64,000 nucleotides of DNA from JBDSSS01 sp963764195. Its GTDB lineage: Bacteria > Actinomycetota > Actinomycetes > Actinomycetales > Dermatophilaceae. Below the pieces are notes generated by a model. The model did no database searches, was not told the DNA's origin, and saw only the letters and a list, made by a program, of their open reading frames with translations. The stretch lies in contig CAVXRG010000011.1 of the NCBI GenBank assembly GCA_963764195.1, positions 1-64,000 of the forward strand, read 5' to 3'. Positions 28,936-37,709 of the stretch are shown piece by piece; position 1 is the first letter of the stretch, and each line of letters begins with the position of its first letter. Position numbers and translations under genes: made by a program.

Positions 28936-29303
28936 CATGTCAGGACGGAGTTGCCACCCCCGACGACGGAAGCCCCTATCCGCACCTCGACTGGCGGCCC
29001 TGCCCGGAGGGCTGCTGCCTGAGCTGGGACTCCCGAGCGGACAAGTCGCGGATGGCGGAGGCCTGGCTGCAGTACCTCATCGACCACTTCTTGCGCCCGG
29101 GCGCCGCTGCCCGCTCGAGCGGCAGACCCGACTTTGCCTCTTTCACCTTCGACCACGTCGTCAACGGCATCGTCGCCGCCGAGCGCAACGACACGAGGGA
29201 GCTCTGGCTCATCCGATGTCACGACAACCAGATCTCCACCGAGACCCTCGTCGGATCCGACCCCATGCCGTGGGACGCTCCCGGCCCTGGGTGGTCGTGG
29301 TAG
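28936..29303 (+). CDS. Small hypothetical protein, frameshift near its start
   Basis: The body from about 28965 encodes PYPHLDWRPCPEGCCLSWDS, AWLQYLIDHFLRPG, FASFTFDHVVNGIVAAERND and TRELWLIRCHDNQISTETLV, which looks like a genuine small actinobacterial protein. The frame has no good start; removing one G near 28942 would join it to the ATG at 28936. It contains four cysteines in the first third. Function unknown. Its stop codon overlaps the palindrome in front of the toxin-antitoxin operon. Confidence 0.55.
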
Positions 29304-29314
29304 CACCTGTGCTA
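29301..29314. promoter_or_regulatory. Palindromic operator in front of vapBC
   Basis: TAGCAC-CT-GTGCTA is a perfect 6+6 inverted repeat with a 2-bp spacer, 10 bp upstream of the antitoxin ATG and followed by TATTTTG. VapB antitoxins usually bind such palindromes to repress their own operon. The first three bases are the stop codon of the preceding gene. Confidence 0.6.
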
Positions 29315-29324
29315 TTTTGCCCAG

Positions 29325-29573
29325 ATGGGCACTGTCGGGCTCCGTGAACTGCGCCAGGATGCATCCGAGCTGGTGCGACGGGTGGAGGCCGGCGAAGAGA
29401 TCACGATCACGGTCGCCGGACGCCCCAGCGCCCGGTTGGTCGGCGCGAGTGCTCGCCGGTGGCGCACCTTCGACCACATCGCCGACCTCTTCGACGGTCC
29501 CGAGGACAGCGCGTGGGAAGGGGACCGACAGGGCATCGACCAGTCACTGCGTGACCCGTGGACCGCGGTATGA
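29325..29573 (+). CDS. vapB: VapB-type antitoxin (Phd/YefM-like)
   Basis: An 82-residue protein with the Phd/YefM-type DNA-binding N-terminus (MGTVGLRELRQDASELVRRV, EAGEEITITVAGRPSARLV) and a flexible, Trp/Asp-rich C-terminus that would wrap the toxin. It neutralises the VapC ribonuclease and probably represses the operon through the palindrome at 29301-29314. Its TGA stop overlaps the ATG of the toxin gene (ATGA), the usual coupling in these pairs. Confidence 0.9.
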   Translation: MGTVGLRELRQDASELVRRVEAGEEITITVAGRPSARLVGASARRWRTFDHIADLFDGPEDSAWEGDRQGIDQSLRDPWTAV

Positions 29574-29950
29574 GGGCAGTCCTCGACACCAGCGTCGTGA
29601 TCGCGACGAACGTCGACCCACTCGAGGGAGAGCTGGCAATCAGCGCGGTGACCCTGGCGGAGCTGCACTTCGGCGTCCTCGTGGCAACGCAGCCGGGCGT
29701 TCGCGCCGAGCGGCTCCGTCGGCTGTCCATCCTCCAGCGTCAGTTCGACGCCCTGCCCATCGACGAGGCCGTCTCGGCAAGCTACGGGCAACTGGCTGCC
29801 GCAGTAGTGCAGGCGGGTCGACAGCCCCGCGCACGCACGATGGACCTGCTCATCGCAGCCACCGCGCACGCGCACTCCGCCCGCCTCTACACGCGTAACC
29901 CCGGGGACCTGGTCGGCCTGGAAGACATGGTTGAGGTCGTGACGGTCTAG
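29570..29950 (+). CDS. vapC: VapC-type PIN-domain ribonuclease toxin
   Basis: A 126-residue PIN-domain protein. The four-acid pattern is visible: Asp in AVLDTSVVIA at the start, Glu in VTLAELHFGVLVA, Asp in TMDLLIAATAHAH, and a late Asp in NPGDLVGL. PIN toxins of this type cut tRNA or rRNA with Mg2+. The start is the ATG at 29570 that overlaps the antitoxin stop; an in-frame upstream ATG at 29558 would read into the antitoxin. A complete, apparently intact pair. Confidence 0.92.
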   Translation: MRAVLDTSVVIATNVDPLEGELAISAVTLAELHFGVLVATQPGVRAERLRRLSILQRQFDALPIDEAVSASYGQLAAAVVQAGRQPRARTMDLLIAATAHAHSARLYTRNPGDLVGLEDMVEVVTV

Positions 29951-30008
29951 GGCGCGCAGCCGCCGACGTTGGTGTGCACGGAGTCCAGTGATCGACACCG
30001 CGCAGGAG

Positions 30009-30563
30009 TCAGCTGCAGTTGGGGCAGTCGCCGGAGACCGGCGTCTCCATGAAGCACGTCGGGCAGACGGCGCCGCGTCGAGCCTCTGCGGCTGCAGGGG
30101 TCCGCGGAGTGCTGGCCCGCACCACCCGGGCGCGTGCACTCAGCGTCGGCTTGGCATCCTCGGGCACGTCGGCGCCCCAGTGGCGGTAGCACTCGAGACG
30201 CGCAGCGGCCGCGTGGGTCTCGCGCTCGGACGGGTCGGTGATCGGGGCCTCGCCGGCGACGCGGAGCACCTCGTCGTAACCCGGGCCGACCTGGCCGTCG
30301 TCCTTGTGGACGACCAGCGAGGTCAGCGGCGGCTCGTTGCGCACGTGGTTGACGGCGACCAGGCCGGCCAGCAGGGCGCCGATCCAGTTGCGCATCTGCG
30401 ACTTCGTCCGCAGGGATGAGCGCCGCTGGACCTCCTCCGCGAGCTCGGAGTACGTGATGACCGTGTTGTAGCGCCCGGCTGTCTCCACGAGCACCTCGTA
30501 GGCGTGCTTCGCCCAGTAGGGCTGTGCGAACTTCGGGGTCACAAACGCTTCGTGCTCAGCCAT
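30009..30563 (-). CDS. Hypothetical protein with C-terminal zinc ribbon
   Basis: A 184-residue protein. The N-terminal part has YWAKHAYEVLVETAGRYNTV and ITYSELAEEVQRRSSLRTKS, which looks like a helical DNA-binding or restriction-related module; then NWIGALLAGLVAVNHVRNEP, PPLTSLVVHKDDGQVGPGYD. It ends with two Cys pairs (CPTCFMETPVSGDCPNC) that form a short zinc ribbon. The family occurs in actinobacteria without a known role, as far as I can tell. It is convergent with vapC. The 180-bp gap to the next gene holds nothing I recognise. Confidence 0.75.
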   Translation of the reverse strand: MAEHEAFVTPKFAQPYWAKHAYEVLVETAGRYNTVITYSELAEEVQRRSSLRTKSQMRNWIGALLAGLVAVNHVRNEPPLTSLVVHKDDGQVGPGYDEVLRVAGEAPITDPSERETHAAAARLECYRHWGADVPEDAKPTLSARARVVRASTPRTPAAAEARRGAVCPTCFMETPVSGDCPNCS

Positions 30564-30743
30564 GCTCAGTCATCCGATGCCGTCCGTCGTTGGACTGCCA
30601 GTCTGCACCCGCCGACCCGGTGCCCACGACCAGCACACCTGGCAGGGGTGGGACAGACCGGGGTGGGCGTCCCAGACCTCGAGGCGCAGCGGCAGCCGGG
30701 TCGCAGCGGCCCGCGCCGCGACGAGACCGAGCGGAGACGGCGG

Positions 30744-32126
30744 TCAGACCGCGGCCGCCCGCCGGAGCGCGTCCAGCGAGCGCTCGACGTCGTCGGCGTC
30801 GGTCGACCAGTTGCTGACGGAGATGCGCAGCACCGCCTGGTCACGCCACCGTGAGCCGGACATCCACGCCCCACCGTCGGCGGCGAGCCGGGTGGCCACC
30901 GCCGCCGTGCGCTCGTCGCCACCGAAGCTGACGCACACCTGCGTGAAGCAGACGTCGTTGACGACCGTGGCCCCGTCGACGGTGGCCACGCCGGCCGCCA
31001 GCTCGGCGGCCCGCGCCACGAGGCGCTCGACCAGCTCGGCCACGCCGGCGCGGCCGAGGCTGCGAAGCACCGCCCACACCGGGACCCCGCGCGCCCGGCG
31101 GGAGAGCTCGGGCGTGCGTTCGTAGGGGTTACCGGGGCCGGCGTCCTCGAGAAGGTAGCTCGCATGCACGCCGAACGCGTTGCGCATCGCCCCGGGGTCA
31201 CGGACCACCGCGACCCCGCAGTCGTAGGGGGTGCTCAGGGTCTTGTGGGCGTCCGTCGCCCACGAGTCGGCCTGCGCCAGTCCGGTGGTCAGGTGCCGCA
31301 GTGCCGGGCTGGCCGCGGCCCAGAGCCCGAACGCGCCGTCGACGTGCACCCACGCACCCCGGGCGTGCGCCATCCGGATCGCGTCGGCGAAGGGGTCGAA
31401 GGCCCCCGAGTGCACGTTGCCGGCCTGAAGCGCGACGATGACCGGCGCGCCGTCCGGCACCTCGGCCAATGCGGCCTCGAGGGCGTCGACGCGGATGCGA
31501 CCCTGGCCGTCCGCGGCGACCTCGACGGGTGCGCCGAGCCCGAGGTAGCGCAGCGCGAGGTCGACGGTGTCGTGGCGCTCCGCGCCGACGAGCACGTGCA
31601 CGCGGGGGCCGCCGGTGAGGCCGTCGCGGTGGACGTCCCACCCCGCCCGGGCCAGCACCGCACCCCGGGCGGCGGCGAGACCGGTGGTGTTGGCCATCGT
31701 CGCCCCGGTGACGAAACCGACGCTGCTTCCGGCCGGGAGGCCGAGCAGGTCGAGGATCCACGCCTGCGCCGACTCCTCGACGGCGACGACGCCCGGGGTC
31801 GACTCGCGCATGCCGGCGTTCTGGTCCCAGGCGCTCACGAGCCAGTCGGCGGCGAGGGCAGCCGGCTGCGTGCCACCCATCACCCATCCGAAGAAGCGCC
31901 CCGAGCCGATGGCCATGAGGCCCGGCTCGACCGCGACCTGCAGCTCCTCCACCACGGCGGTCGGGTCGAGACCGGCCTCCGGCAGCGGCCCGACCAGCCG
32001 CCTCAGCACCGCGTCGGCATCGTCTCGAGGGCCGATCGGTCGCTCGTCGAGCGACGCAAGCCATTCGAGGGCGTATGCGTGGGCCCGCTCCAGCGGACCG
32101 TCGAAGTCCGCGTGTCTGATGCTCAC
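30744..32126 (-). CDS. PLP-dependent aromatic-amino-acid decarboxylase family protein
   Basis: About 460 residues of the group II decarboxylase fold. Family landmarks are GRFFGWVMGGTQPAALAADW, then SAWDQNAGMRESTPGVVAVE, the cofactor region GFVTGATMANTTGLAAARG, the Asp contacting the pyridine ring in AWVHVDGAFGLWA, and the Schiff-base lysine in SWATDAHKTLSTPYDCG. Members remove CO2 from aromatic amino acids or related substrates, but many actinobacterial copies are uncharacterised and could be lyases or aminotransferase-like. The start was put at the GTG at 32126, since codons further upstream give an atypical N-terminus. The substrate cannot be inferred from the neighbours. Confidence 0.88.
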   Translation of the reverse strand: MSIRHADFDGPLERAHAYALEWLASLDERPIGPRDDADAVLRRLVGPLPEAGLDPTAVVEELQVAVEPGLMAIGSGRFFGWVMGGTQPAALAADWLVSAWDQNAGMRESTPGVVAVEESAQAWILDLLGLPAGSSVGFVTGATMANTTGLAAARGAVLARAGWDVHRDGLTGGPRVHVLVGAERHDTVDLALRYLGLGAPVEVAADGQGRIRVDALEAALAEVPDGAPVIVALQAGNVHSGAFDPFADAIRMAHARGAWVHVDGAFGLWAAASPALRHLTTGLAQADSWATDAHKTLSTPYDCGVAVVRDPGAMRNAFGVHASYLLEDAGPGNPYERTPELSRRARGVPVWAVLRSLGRAGVAELVERLVARAAELAAGVATVDGATVVNDVCFTQVCVSFGGDERTAAVATRLAADGGAWMSGSRWRDQAVLRISVSNWSTDADDVERSLDALRRAAAV

Positions 32127-32238
32127 CACTCGACGGTAGACCTGTCGGTGCTGTGCCACTGGCGTCTTGGGGAAAGTCGACGAGATCGCGCGATGCGCGA
32201 CCAACGACAGCCTCAAATCACCTGCATCGCAACCAAAT

Positions 32239-33309
32239 TCACAGCGAGATGGACTCGAGCGCCTCCCAGAAGTGGTCGCGCAGCAGGTAGCGAATGTGAT
32301 CCTCCACGTCGTAGACGCCGAGCCGGTCGGACAGGTCGAGAAGGAGGGCCCGGTCGAGATCGCTGGGGATGTACGGGTTCTTGGCCTGCAGCCGCCGGCG
32401 GTCCTCAGCGCTCGCGGTCACGGACCACGCGGAGAGCACTCCGCGGCATACCTCGTCGATGAGCTCGAGCTCGGCGGCGGTCGTCGACGCGGTCGCGCGC
32501 GCTGCCACCCCGCTGCTCGCGCTGGACCAGACCGGCTTGCTCTCGGTCGCCTCGGGAGCGGCGCCGACGGCACCGGCCTTCGCCGCGGGCCGAGGACCCG
32601 CCAGGACCGCTGGTGTCGGAGTCGGCCGGGACGCGGAGGGAGCGGCTGCGTCGATGCCCAGGGTGGCGCTGCCAGCATCGGAGTGGCGCGGCCCGGGCAA
32701 GGGGACCGCCACCGCAGCGGCGGCATCCGACAGCGCCGCCGGCTCCTCGGGCTGGAGCTGGCGCACGTGCACGGTGTCGTCGATGATCGACGGGTCAAGC
32801 ACGAGGAGGTCGTCGGCCTCCCGGATGAGGTGCTTCGAGACGGCGTGCGCCCGGCCCAGGCGGTCGGGGACGGCCATCAGCACCACCTGCACGCCGTGGC
32901 TCTGCGCTTCCTCGACGGCCTCACTCAGGTCGTCGTCCCCCGAGACGAGATACACGATGTCGACCACGCGGTTGCGCCCGTGCGCCGCGAGGTCGAGCCC
33001 GATGCGCAGGTCGACACCCTTCTGCTCCCCCTGCGGGGAGAGCCGGCCGAGGCGCAGCTTGACCCGAGGCAGCATGCCGATCGCTTCCTGCTCGGCGTCC
33101 GGCATACCTCCGCTGCGACGGCCGGAGTCGTACCAGTGGACCCGCAGCAGCGGCATCCCGCTCGCCTCCTCGGCGGCGGCGATGAGCCGCTTGACGACAT
33201 CGGGGTAGGACACGACCACCCCGCTGCGCAGCGACGTGCCGGTGACCCGGGTGGCCGAGGCGGCGATGAGGTATCCGACGTCGATGTAGAGCGCGCAGTG
33301 AGACCTCAT
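32239..33309 (-). CDS. NYN-domain (LabA/DUF88-like) putative ribonuclease
   Basis: A 356-residue protein. Residues about 1-190 form a NYN domain of the PIN-like superfamily: YIDVGYLIAASATRV with the first Asp, VHWYDSGRR, KGVDLRIGLDLAAHG with the central Asp, and YLVSGDDDLSEAVEEAQSHG with the acidic pair; metal-binding Asp residues are retained. A Pro/Ala-rich linker (about 210-275) follows and a helical C-terminal domain ending near DVEDHIRYLLRDHFWEALES, which may be an OST-HTH-like or other nucleic-acid-binding helix bundle. It probably cuts RNA. It lies between two unrelated genes, in the same direction as both. Confidence 0.85.
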   Translation of the reverse strand: MRSHCALYIDVGYLIAASATRVTGTSLRSGVVVSYPDVVKRLIAAAEEASGMPLLRVHWYDSGRRSGGMPDAEQEAIGMLPRVKLRLGRLSPQGEQKGVDLRIGLDLAAHGRNRVVDIVYLVSGDDDLSEAVEEAQSHGVQVVLMAVPDRLGRAHAVSKHLIREADDLLVLDPSIIDDTVHVRQLQPEEPAALSDAAAAVAVPLPGPRHSDAGSATLGIDAAAPSASRPTPTPAVLAGPRPAAKAGAVGAAPEATESKPVWSSASSGVAARATASTTAAELELIDEVCRGVLSAWSVTASAEDRRRLQAKNPYIPSDLDRALLLDLSDRLGVYDVEDHIRYLLRDHFWEALESISL

Positions 33310-33386
33310 GCCGCCGAGGATTCCACGGCGAGACCATCAGCGCCCGTCGAGGGTGGCGGCTCCTCCGGAAGGCCCTCTCTGGTCGG

Positions 33387-36308
33387 TCAGCCCAACAGCG
33401 AGGAGACCATCCGGTCGGGATCTGCGTGCCCCAGGGTGGCGAACGTCCGGTGCCTCGCCGGCCCGAGCCGGTCTGTGCAGGGGGCGACCTCCGCGAGCAG
33501 CCCGGCGGGCAGGCGTCCCTGCGCGGTGACCCCGTTCTCCTCGTACAGGCTCGAGGCCGACGCGAAGCACCGCGCGGCGACCTCGTCCCGACCGCCCATG
33601 GCAGACCCGGCGCCGATCGCGAAAAGGGCGTCCGCCACGAGCATCCGGTCGGGGAAGCGCTCCCGCGACGTGAGGAGGAACTCGGTGAGGACCCCGTGCG
33701 CCTCGGGCACCCGACCCAGCAGGGTCAGGCTGATGCCCCTCATGAGCAGCAGCTGGGCCGTCAGGCCGATGTTGCCCTCCGCGACCCTGTCGAGCCCTTC
33801 GTCGACCATGGCCAGGGCCTCGTCGGGTCGACCGAGCATGTTGAGGTTGTCGGCGGCGGAGTTGTACAGGTGGGCGAGGTCGTAGTCGCTTCCCGCCGCA
33901 TGCGCCTCTTCGAGGGCCCTGAGGGCGATGTCGAGGGATCGCTCGCAGTCGCCGGCGTGTGAGGCGAGGAACGCCTCGAGGTCCCGGACCAGCAGCACGA
34001 GGGCGGCGTCCCCGCTCCTGGCGGCGAGCTCCGCGGCGCTGGCGTGGTGCGCCTGCGCTTCGTCGTGCTCCCCACTCTGGGCCCGTAGTGCCGCCAGGGC
34101 GCACCACCCGTTGACGTGCACCCGGTCGGGAGGCAGGCCCAGGCGGGCGGCCTCACCGAGTGCCGTGGCCAGCATGGTGGCCGCCTCGGGGCCGTGCAGG
34201 TACGACGCGTAGGTCCCGGCGAGGAGCTCGAGCCACCCTCGGTCTGAGGGGTCGAGGTCCTGCATCGCGGTCACCCGGTCGATCACCTCGCCACCCTCGG
34301 GAATCCGCGAGGCCAAGAGCCAGTATCGCGGCAGGCTGCGCACCAGCGCGACCGCAGACGTGACGTCTCCGCTGCCCACGGCGTGGGTGACAGCCGTGGC
34401 GATCGCGTCCTCGTCGAGGGTGAGCCGCGCCAGAGCCTCACCCATCCCGCTCTCGGCCAGTCGCGGACCGTGGGCTGCTGCGAGGTGGCAGACGCCGCGC
34501 ACGACCGCGGCGTCGAACTCCGCGTTGGGTCCGTCGCCTCGCACGAACTCCCGAACGGGGGCGCGCAGCCTGACCCTTCCGTCGTTGGCGGGCACGGCGA
34601 GCCCACAGTCCACCAGCTCCTCGAGGGTGCGCAGCACGTCGCTCTCGACGAGGTCCGCGGCCGCGCTCTCCAGGAGGTCGAGCGTGACGAGTCCTTCGAA
34701 GGCCGCGAGGACCCCGAGCAGCCGGGACGCCGACGAGGACAGGCTCCCCAGCGTGTCTTCCAGGACGACGCCGAGACTCGCCTGCCGAGCCCGAGCGGCG
34801 CCGTGTGGCCCGTCCAGTGCTGAATCCTTGCCTTTGCGAAGGCGGTCGAGGAGCTGGCTCGGCGGCACCGTCCGGGTCCTGCTCGCGGTCAGCTCGATAG
34901 CCAGCGGTATGCCGTCGAGCAGGGTGCAGAGGTCCACGACGTGGCGGTTCGACACCCGTTGGCCGAGATCGGCGCCGACCCGTTCGGCGATCCCGAGGAA
35001 GAGGGTGACCGCGTCCGGTGCGTCCTCCCCGTCGGCAGTGGAGACATCGAGGCCCGGCACGGCGAGGATGCGTTCGCCGGGGCAGCCCAGGGGCCGGCGA
35101 CTCGTCACGAGCAGCACGGGTCCGGAGTGCTGGGTCACGAGTCTGTCCACCTCGGCCGGGAGGCCGATGACCTGTTCGGCATTGTCCAGCAACAGAACTC
35201 CGTCGAAACCCGTGCCGAGGGCGACGACGGCGTCGTCCTCTGGTTCGACGGAGACGGCGCGGCAAGCACGCGTGAGGGCGGCCGCGGCAGTGACGTCGGC
35301 CTCGAGTGGGCAGAACGCGATCCGGGTTCCCGACTCGCGAAGCCGATGAGCGACGGCCAGGGCGAGGGTCGTCTTGCCCATCCCGCCCAAGCCGGTCAGC
35401 GTCACGACCCGCGTACCGTCGGTCACGAGCGCCGTGACCTGGTCGACGAGCTCGCCCCGACCCACGAAGGGTCGGGGGAGCGAGGGTAGGGGTGGCAGGG
35501 CAGGCTCGTCGGCCTCGGCGTCCGTCGCGGAATCCCCGACGGGTGACACGGGAGGCGGCGCCGGGACCGTCTGGTGGCGCACCTGAGCCTCGAGCTCGAC
35601 GAGGGCGGGCGTCGGGTCGACGCCGAGGTCCTCGGCGAGCAGTCGCCGGACCCGGCGGCATGCGGCGAGGGCGTCGTCCTGCCTGCCGGCGTGGTAGCTC
35701 GCCCTGACCACGGCGGACCAGGCGACCTCGTCATAGGGTCTCTCGTCGAGGACGACCTGCGCCGTCCGGAGCGCGTCGTCGTGCCGACCGAGCCGTAGCT
35801 GTGCTTCGGCGAGGTCGATCCGAGCCGACGCGCGAAGGGCCTCCAGGGTGGCGCGGGCGCCGGAGGTGAAGGGCAACGCATCCAGTCCGTCGAGGGGGCG
35901 CCCACCCCACAGCCCGAGGGCATCGGTCAGGGCCTCGGCGCTGCGGTCGGCTCGTCCGGTCCGCAGGGCGGCCCGACCGGCGGCGACGGCCTCATCGAAA
36001 CGAGCGGCGTCAACCATCACGTCTCCGCGCAAGACGTAGGAGTCCCCGACGCGATCTATCGAAAATCCGAGGGATCTCAACGCTTTGCGCAGACCGGTCA
36101 GGTAGACCTGAATCGCGTTTCGGGCCGTGGCGGGGGGTTCGTCGCCCCACAGGCCGTCGATGAGCTGGTCGGTCGGGACCGCGCGAGGCGTGGCGAGGGC
36201 GAGCAGCGCGAGAACTCCCTGCTGCTTGGCACCTCCGAGCCGGACGTCGAGCGCCCCTCGACCCTCGACGTGAACGCCCATCGGGCCGAGGAGTCTGAGC
36301 TCGGTCAC
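33387..36308 (-). CDS. SARP/AfsR-type transcriptional regulator with NB-ARC ATPase and TPR region
   Basis: A 973-residue regulator. Residues about 1-95 form the OmpR-like winged helix (MTELRLLGPMGVHVEGRG, then QLIDGLWGDEPPATARNAIQ). A BTAD helical domain follows (about 100-245), then a linker rich in Pro and Ala, an NB-ARC/STAND ATPase with Walker A TLTGLGGMGKTTLALA and Walker B GVLLLDNAEQVIGL, and a C-terminal TPR-like region. SARP regulators bind direct heptamer repeats near promoters, and the ATPase part acts as a switch. It is divergent from the secreted-protein gene at 36431, its most obvious local target. The ATG start at 36308 gives a standard N-terminus. Confidence 0.92.
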   Translation of the reverse strand: MTELRLLGPMGVHVEGRGALDVRLGGAKQQGVLALLALATPRAVPTDQLIDGLWGDEPPATARNAIQVYLTGLRKALRSLGFSIDRVGDSYVLRGDVMVDAARFDEAVAAGRAALRTGRADRSAEALTDALGLWGGRPLDGLDALPFTSGARATLEALRASARIDLAEAQLRLGRHDDALRTAQVVLDERPYDEVAWSAVVRASYHAGRQDDALAACRRVRRLLAEDLGVDPTPALVELEAQVRHQTVPAPPPVSPVGDSATDAEADEPALPPLPSLPRPFVGRGELVDQVTALVTDGTRVVTLTGLGGMGKTTLALAVAHRLRESGTRIAFCPLEADVTAAAALTRACRAVSVEPEDDAVVALGTGFDGVLLLDNAEQVIGLPAEVDRLVTQHSGPVLLVTSRRPLGCPGERILAVPGLDVSTADGEDAPDAVTLFLGIAERVGADLGQRVSNRHVVDLCTLLDGIPLAIELTASRTRTVPPSQLLDRLRKGKDSALDGPHGAARARQASLGVVLEDTLGSLSSSASRLLGVLAAFEGLVTLDLLESAAADLVESDVLRTLEELVDCGLAVPANDGRVRLRAPVREFVRGDGPNAEFDAAVVRGVCHLAAAHGPRLAESGMGEALARLTLDEDAIATAVTHAVGSGDVTSAVALVRSLPRYWLLASRIPEGGEVIDRVTAMQDLDPSDRGWLELLAGTYASYLHGPEAATMLATALGEAARLGLPPDRVHVNGWCALAALRAQSGEHDEAQAHHASAAELAARSGDAALVLLVRDLEAFLASHAGDCERSLDIALRALEEAHAAGSDYDLAHLYNSAADNLNMLGRPDEALAMVDEGLDRVAEGNIGLTAQLLLMRGISLTLLGRVPEAHGVLTEFLLTSRERFPDRMLVADALFAIGAGSAMGGRDEVAARCFASASSLYEENGVTAQGRLPAGLLAEVAPCTDRLGPARHRTFATLGHADPDRMVSSLLG

Positions 36309-36430
36309 CTGCTCAGTATGGAAGCCGGCGCCGCCGCCGGTGGGGGTTTCAGTGGTTCTTAAGTGCCTCCCTCCAGTCTCTTCCCAACGGGCCGGGCAGA
36401 CCGGATCCCCCAGGCAGAAGGAGCAGGGAC
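36309..36430. promoter_or_regulatory. Divergent promoter region between SARP regulator and secreted protein
   Basis: A 122-bp gap that must hold both promoters. It is locally AT-richer around GGTTCTTAAGTG (about 36352-36363). A good ribosome site (AGAAGGAGCAGG) precedes the ATG at 36431. I could not identify clear SARP heptamer repeats by eye. Confidence 0.4.
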
Positions 36431-37051
36431 ATGGACCTCACGACCATCACGACGAACACCGCCCTCGATGACACCCCCGCCCGCCCGTCGTCGCGCCGCC
36501 GGGGCCGCCGGCTCCTGACGTCGATGCTCGCGGTCAGTGCGAGCATCGTCGGCCTCACGCTGGCCCCCTCCTCCGCCTCCGCCGTGTCCTACGGCCAGTC
36601 CGGCACCCCCGGTTGGGTGACCCCCTACGTCGTCACCGGACAAGGGTTCGCCGTGGCCTACGGCAGGACCACCGCACCCGCGTTGAGCGTCCCCGGCCCG
36701 GTCGTGAACCGTTCGAGTCGCACCACGGGCGCCCAGACGGTCAAGTACGTGATCCAGGTGTCGACCAAGCAGGGACGTTTCACGACCTCCGGAGCGCTCG
36801 TCTCCTACTGGGCTCCGGCCATCACGAAGATCTACTACTACACGATCCCGGCTGGGACGACCGCCGTCCGGCTTCCTGCCCAGATGATCCCCGTGTCGGG
36901 CTACGCCAGTGTCGCGCTCGGCCTGTCGTGGTTCAGCGGGTCCTACAACCTCGGCACCAAGACCATCAACTACACGAGCGGGTCTGACTACCGGTGCAAC
37001 TCGACCTACATCTTCTGCACCACCGGCGCCGGCTACGTCTACATGCAGTGA
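36431..37051 (+). CDS. Secreted protein of unknown function
   Basis: A 206-residue protein with a long Sec-type signal peptide: a 20-residue polar lead, RRRGRR, a hydrophobic stretch around LLTSMLAVSASIVGLTLA and an AXA-like cleavage site after residue 51 (SSASA-V). The mature part is rich in Tyr, Ser and Thr, as in beta-rich extracellular domains (SYWAPAITKIYYYTIPAGTT, GLSWFSGSYNLG), and has two cysteines near the end (YRCNSTYIFCTT) that could form a disulfide. No enzyme motif. It is divergent from the SARP regulator and ends at a strong terminator. Confidence 0.8.
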   Translation: MDLTTITTNTALDDTPARPSSRRRGRRLLTSMLAVSASIVGLTLAPSSASAVSYGQSGTPGWVTPYVVTGQGFAVAYGRTTAPALSVPGPVVNRSSRTTGAQTVKYVIQVSTKQGRFTTSGALVSYWAPAITKIYYYTIPAGTTAVRLPAQMIPVSGYASVALGLSWFSGSYNLGTKTINYTSGSDYRCNSTYIFCTTGAGYVYMQ

Positions 37052-37076
37052 CGTGACCCCAGCCCACCTCATGACG

Positions 37077-37110
37077 AGATCGGGCGCCGCCACCGGGCGG
37101 CGCCCGATCT
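37077..37110. terminator. Bidirectional hairpin terminator
   Basis: A perfect 15-bp inverted repeat, AGATCGGGCGCCGCC (37077-37091) and GGCGGCGCCCGATCT (37096-37110), with a 4-base loop, followed by CCTTGTCTTT. It sits between two convergent genes ending at 37051 and 37120 and can serve both. Confidence 0.85.
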
Positions 37111-37119
37111 CCTTGTCTT

Positions 37120-37524
37120 TCAGACGGACTCGGTGAGCGTGCTCGAGATCGTCTTGAGAGTCTCGTCGATCGACTCCTCGATGCCGGGGTGGTCGCTCTC
37201 GGAGTGCAGCGTGAGCCGCACGGTGCACGACGCGTCGCCGTCCGGGTCGAAGTCGAGCTCGCCGTGGTAGTCGTTCGAGCCCTCCGAGCCCCACGCGACC
37301 TTCCGCTCGCCGTCGTCGGCCGTGAACCACGCCGTCCCGTGCACGGTCTGCTTCTCCTCGCCGGGCGGCTCGATGACGGCGGTCGTCTCGACCTCGTCGC
37401 CGCCGCGCGTCGTCACCTTCGTGATCCGCGGGAAGTACTCGGGCAGGTTCTCCGCCTTCGACAGGTAGGCGTAGGCCGTGTCCTGGTCGACGGCGATCGT
37501 GGTCGTGCGGCTGTAGCTCGGCAT
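37120..37524 (-). CDS. SRPBCC (START-like) family protein
   Basis: A 134-residue protein with the SRPBCC/polyketide-cyclase-like layout: SRTTTIAVDQDTAYAYLS, a conserved LPEYFPRITKV turn, then alternating strands (WFTADDGERKVAWGSE, YHGELDFDPDGDASCTVRLT) and a C-terminal helix (IEESIDETLKTISSTL). Such domains form a cavity for small hydrophobic ligands. The ATG at 37524 follows GAAGGAG, which decides the start over longer upstream frames. It is divergent from the DeoR regulator with a 185-bp gap. Confidence 0.88.
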   Translation of the reverse strand: MPSYSRTTTIAVDQDTAYAYLSKAENLPEYFPRITKVTTRGGDEVETTAVIEPPGEEKQTVHGTAWFTADDGERKVAWGSEGSNDYHGELDFDPDGDASCTVRLTLHSESDHPGIEESIDETLKTISSTLTESV

Positions 37525-37659
37525 TGCGGCTCCTTCAGCGACCGGGCTCGCCTCGGCAGTGAGGGGAGCGGGTGACGTGCTGCTGCCTGCGTACCCCGGC
37601 CACCCGCGCGACAACCCACCGCCTCGGCTGTCTGGGCGGTCCTGATCGTTTCCAGAATG

Positions 37660-37687
37660 TTCAGTCAGAGTCCTCCAAATTCAGTCA
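37660..37687. promoter_or_regulatory. Direct repeats upstream of the DeoR regulator
   Basis: TTCAGTCA occurs at 37660-37667 and again at 37680-37687, exactly 20 bp (about two helical turns) apart, 22 bp before the regulator's GTG start. DeoR-family proteins often bind such direct repeats at their own promoters, so this is a candidate operator for the whole import operon. Confidence 0.45.
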
Positions 37688-37709
37688 TTTCCGTGCCATA
37701 TTTGCAGGC

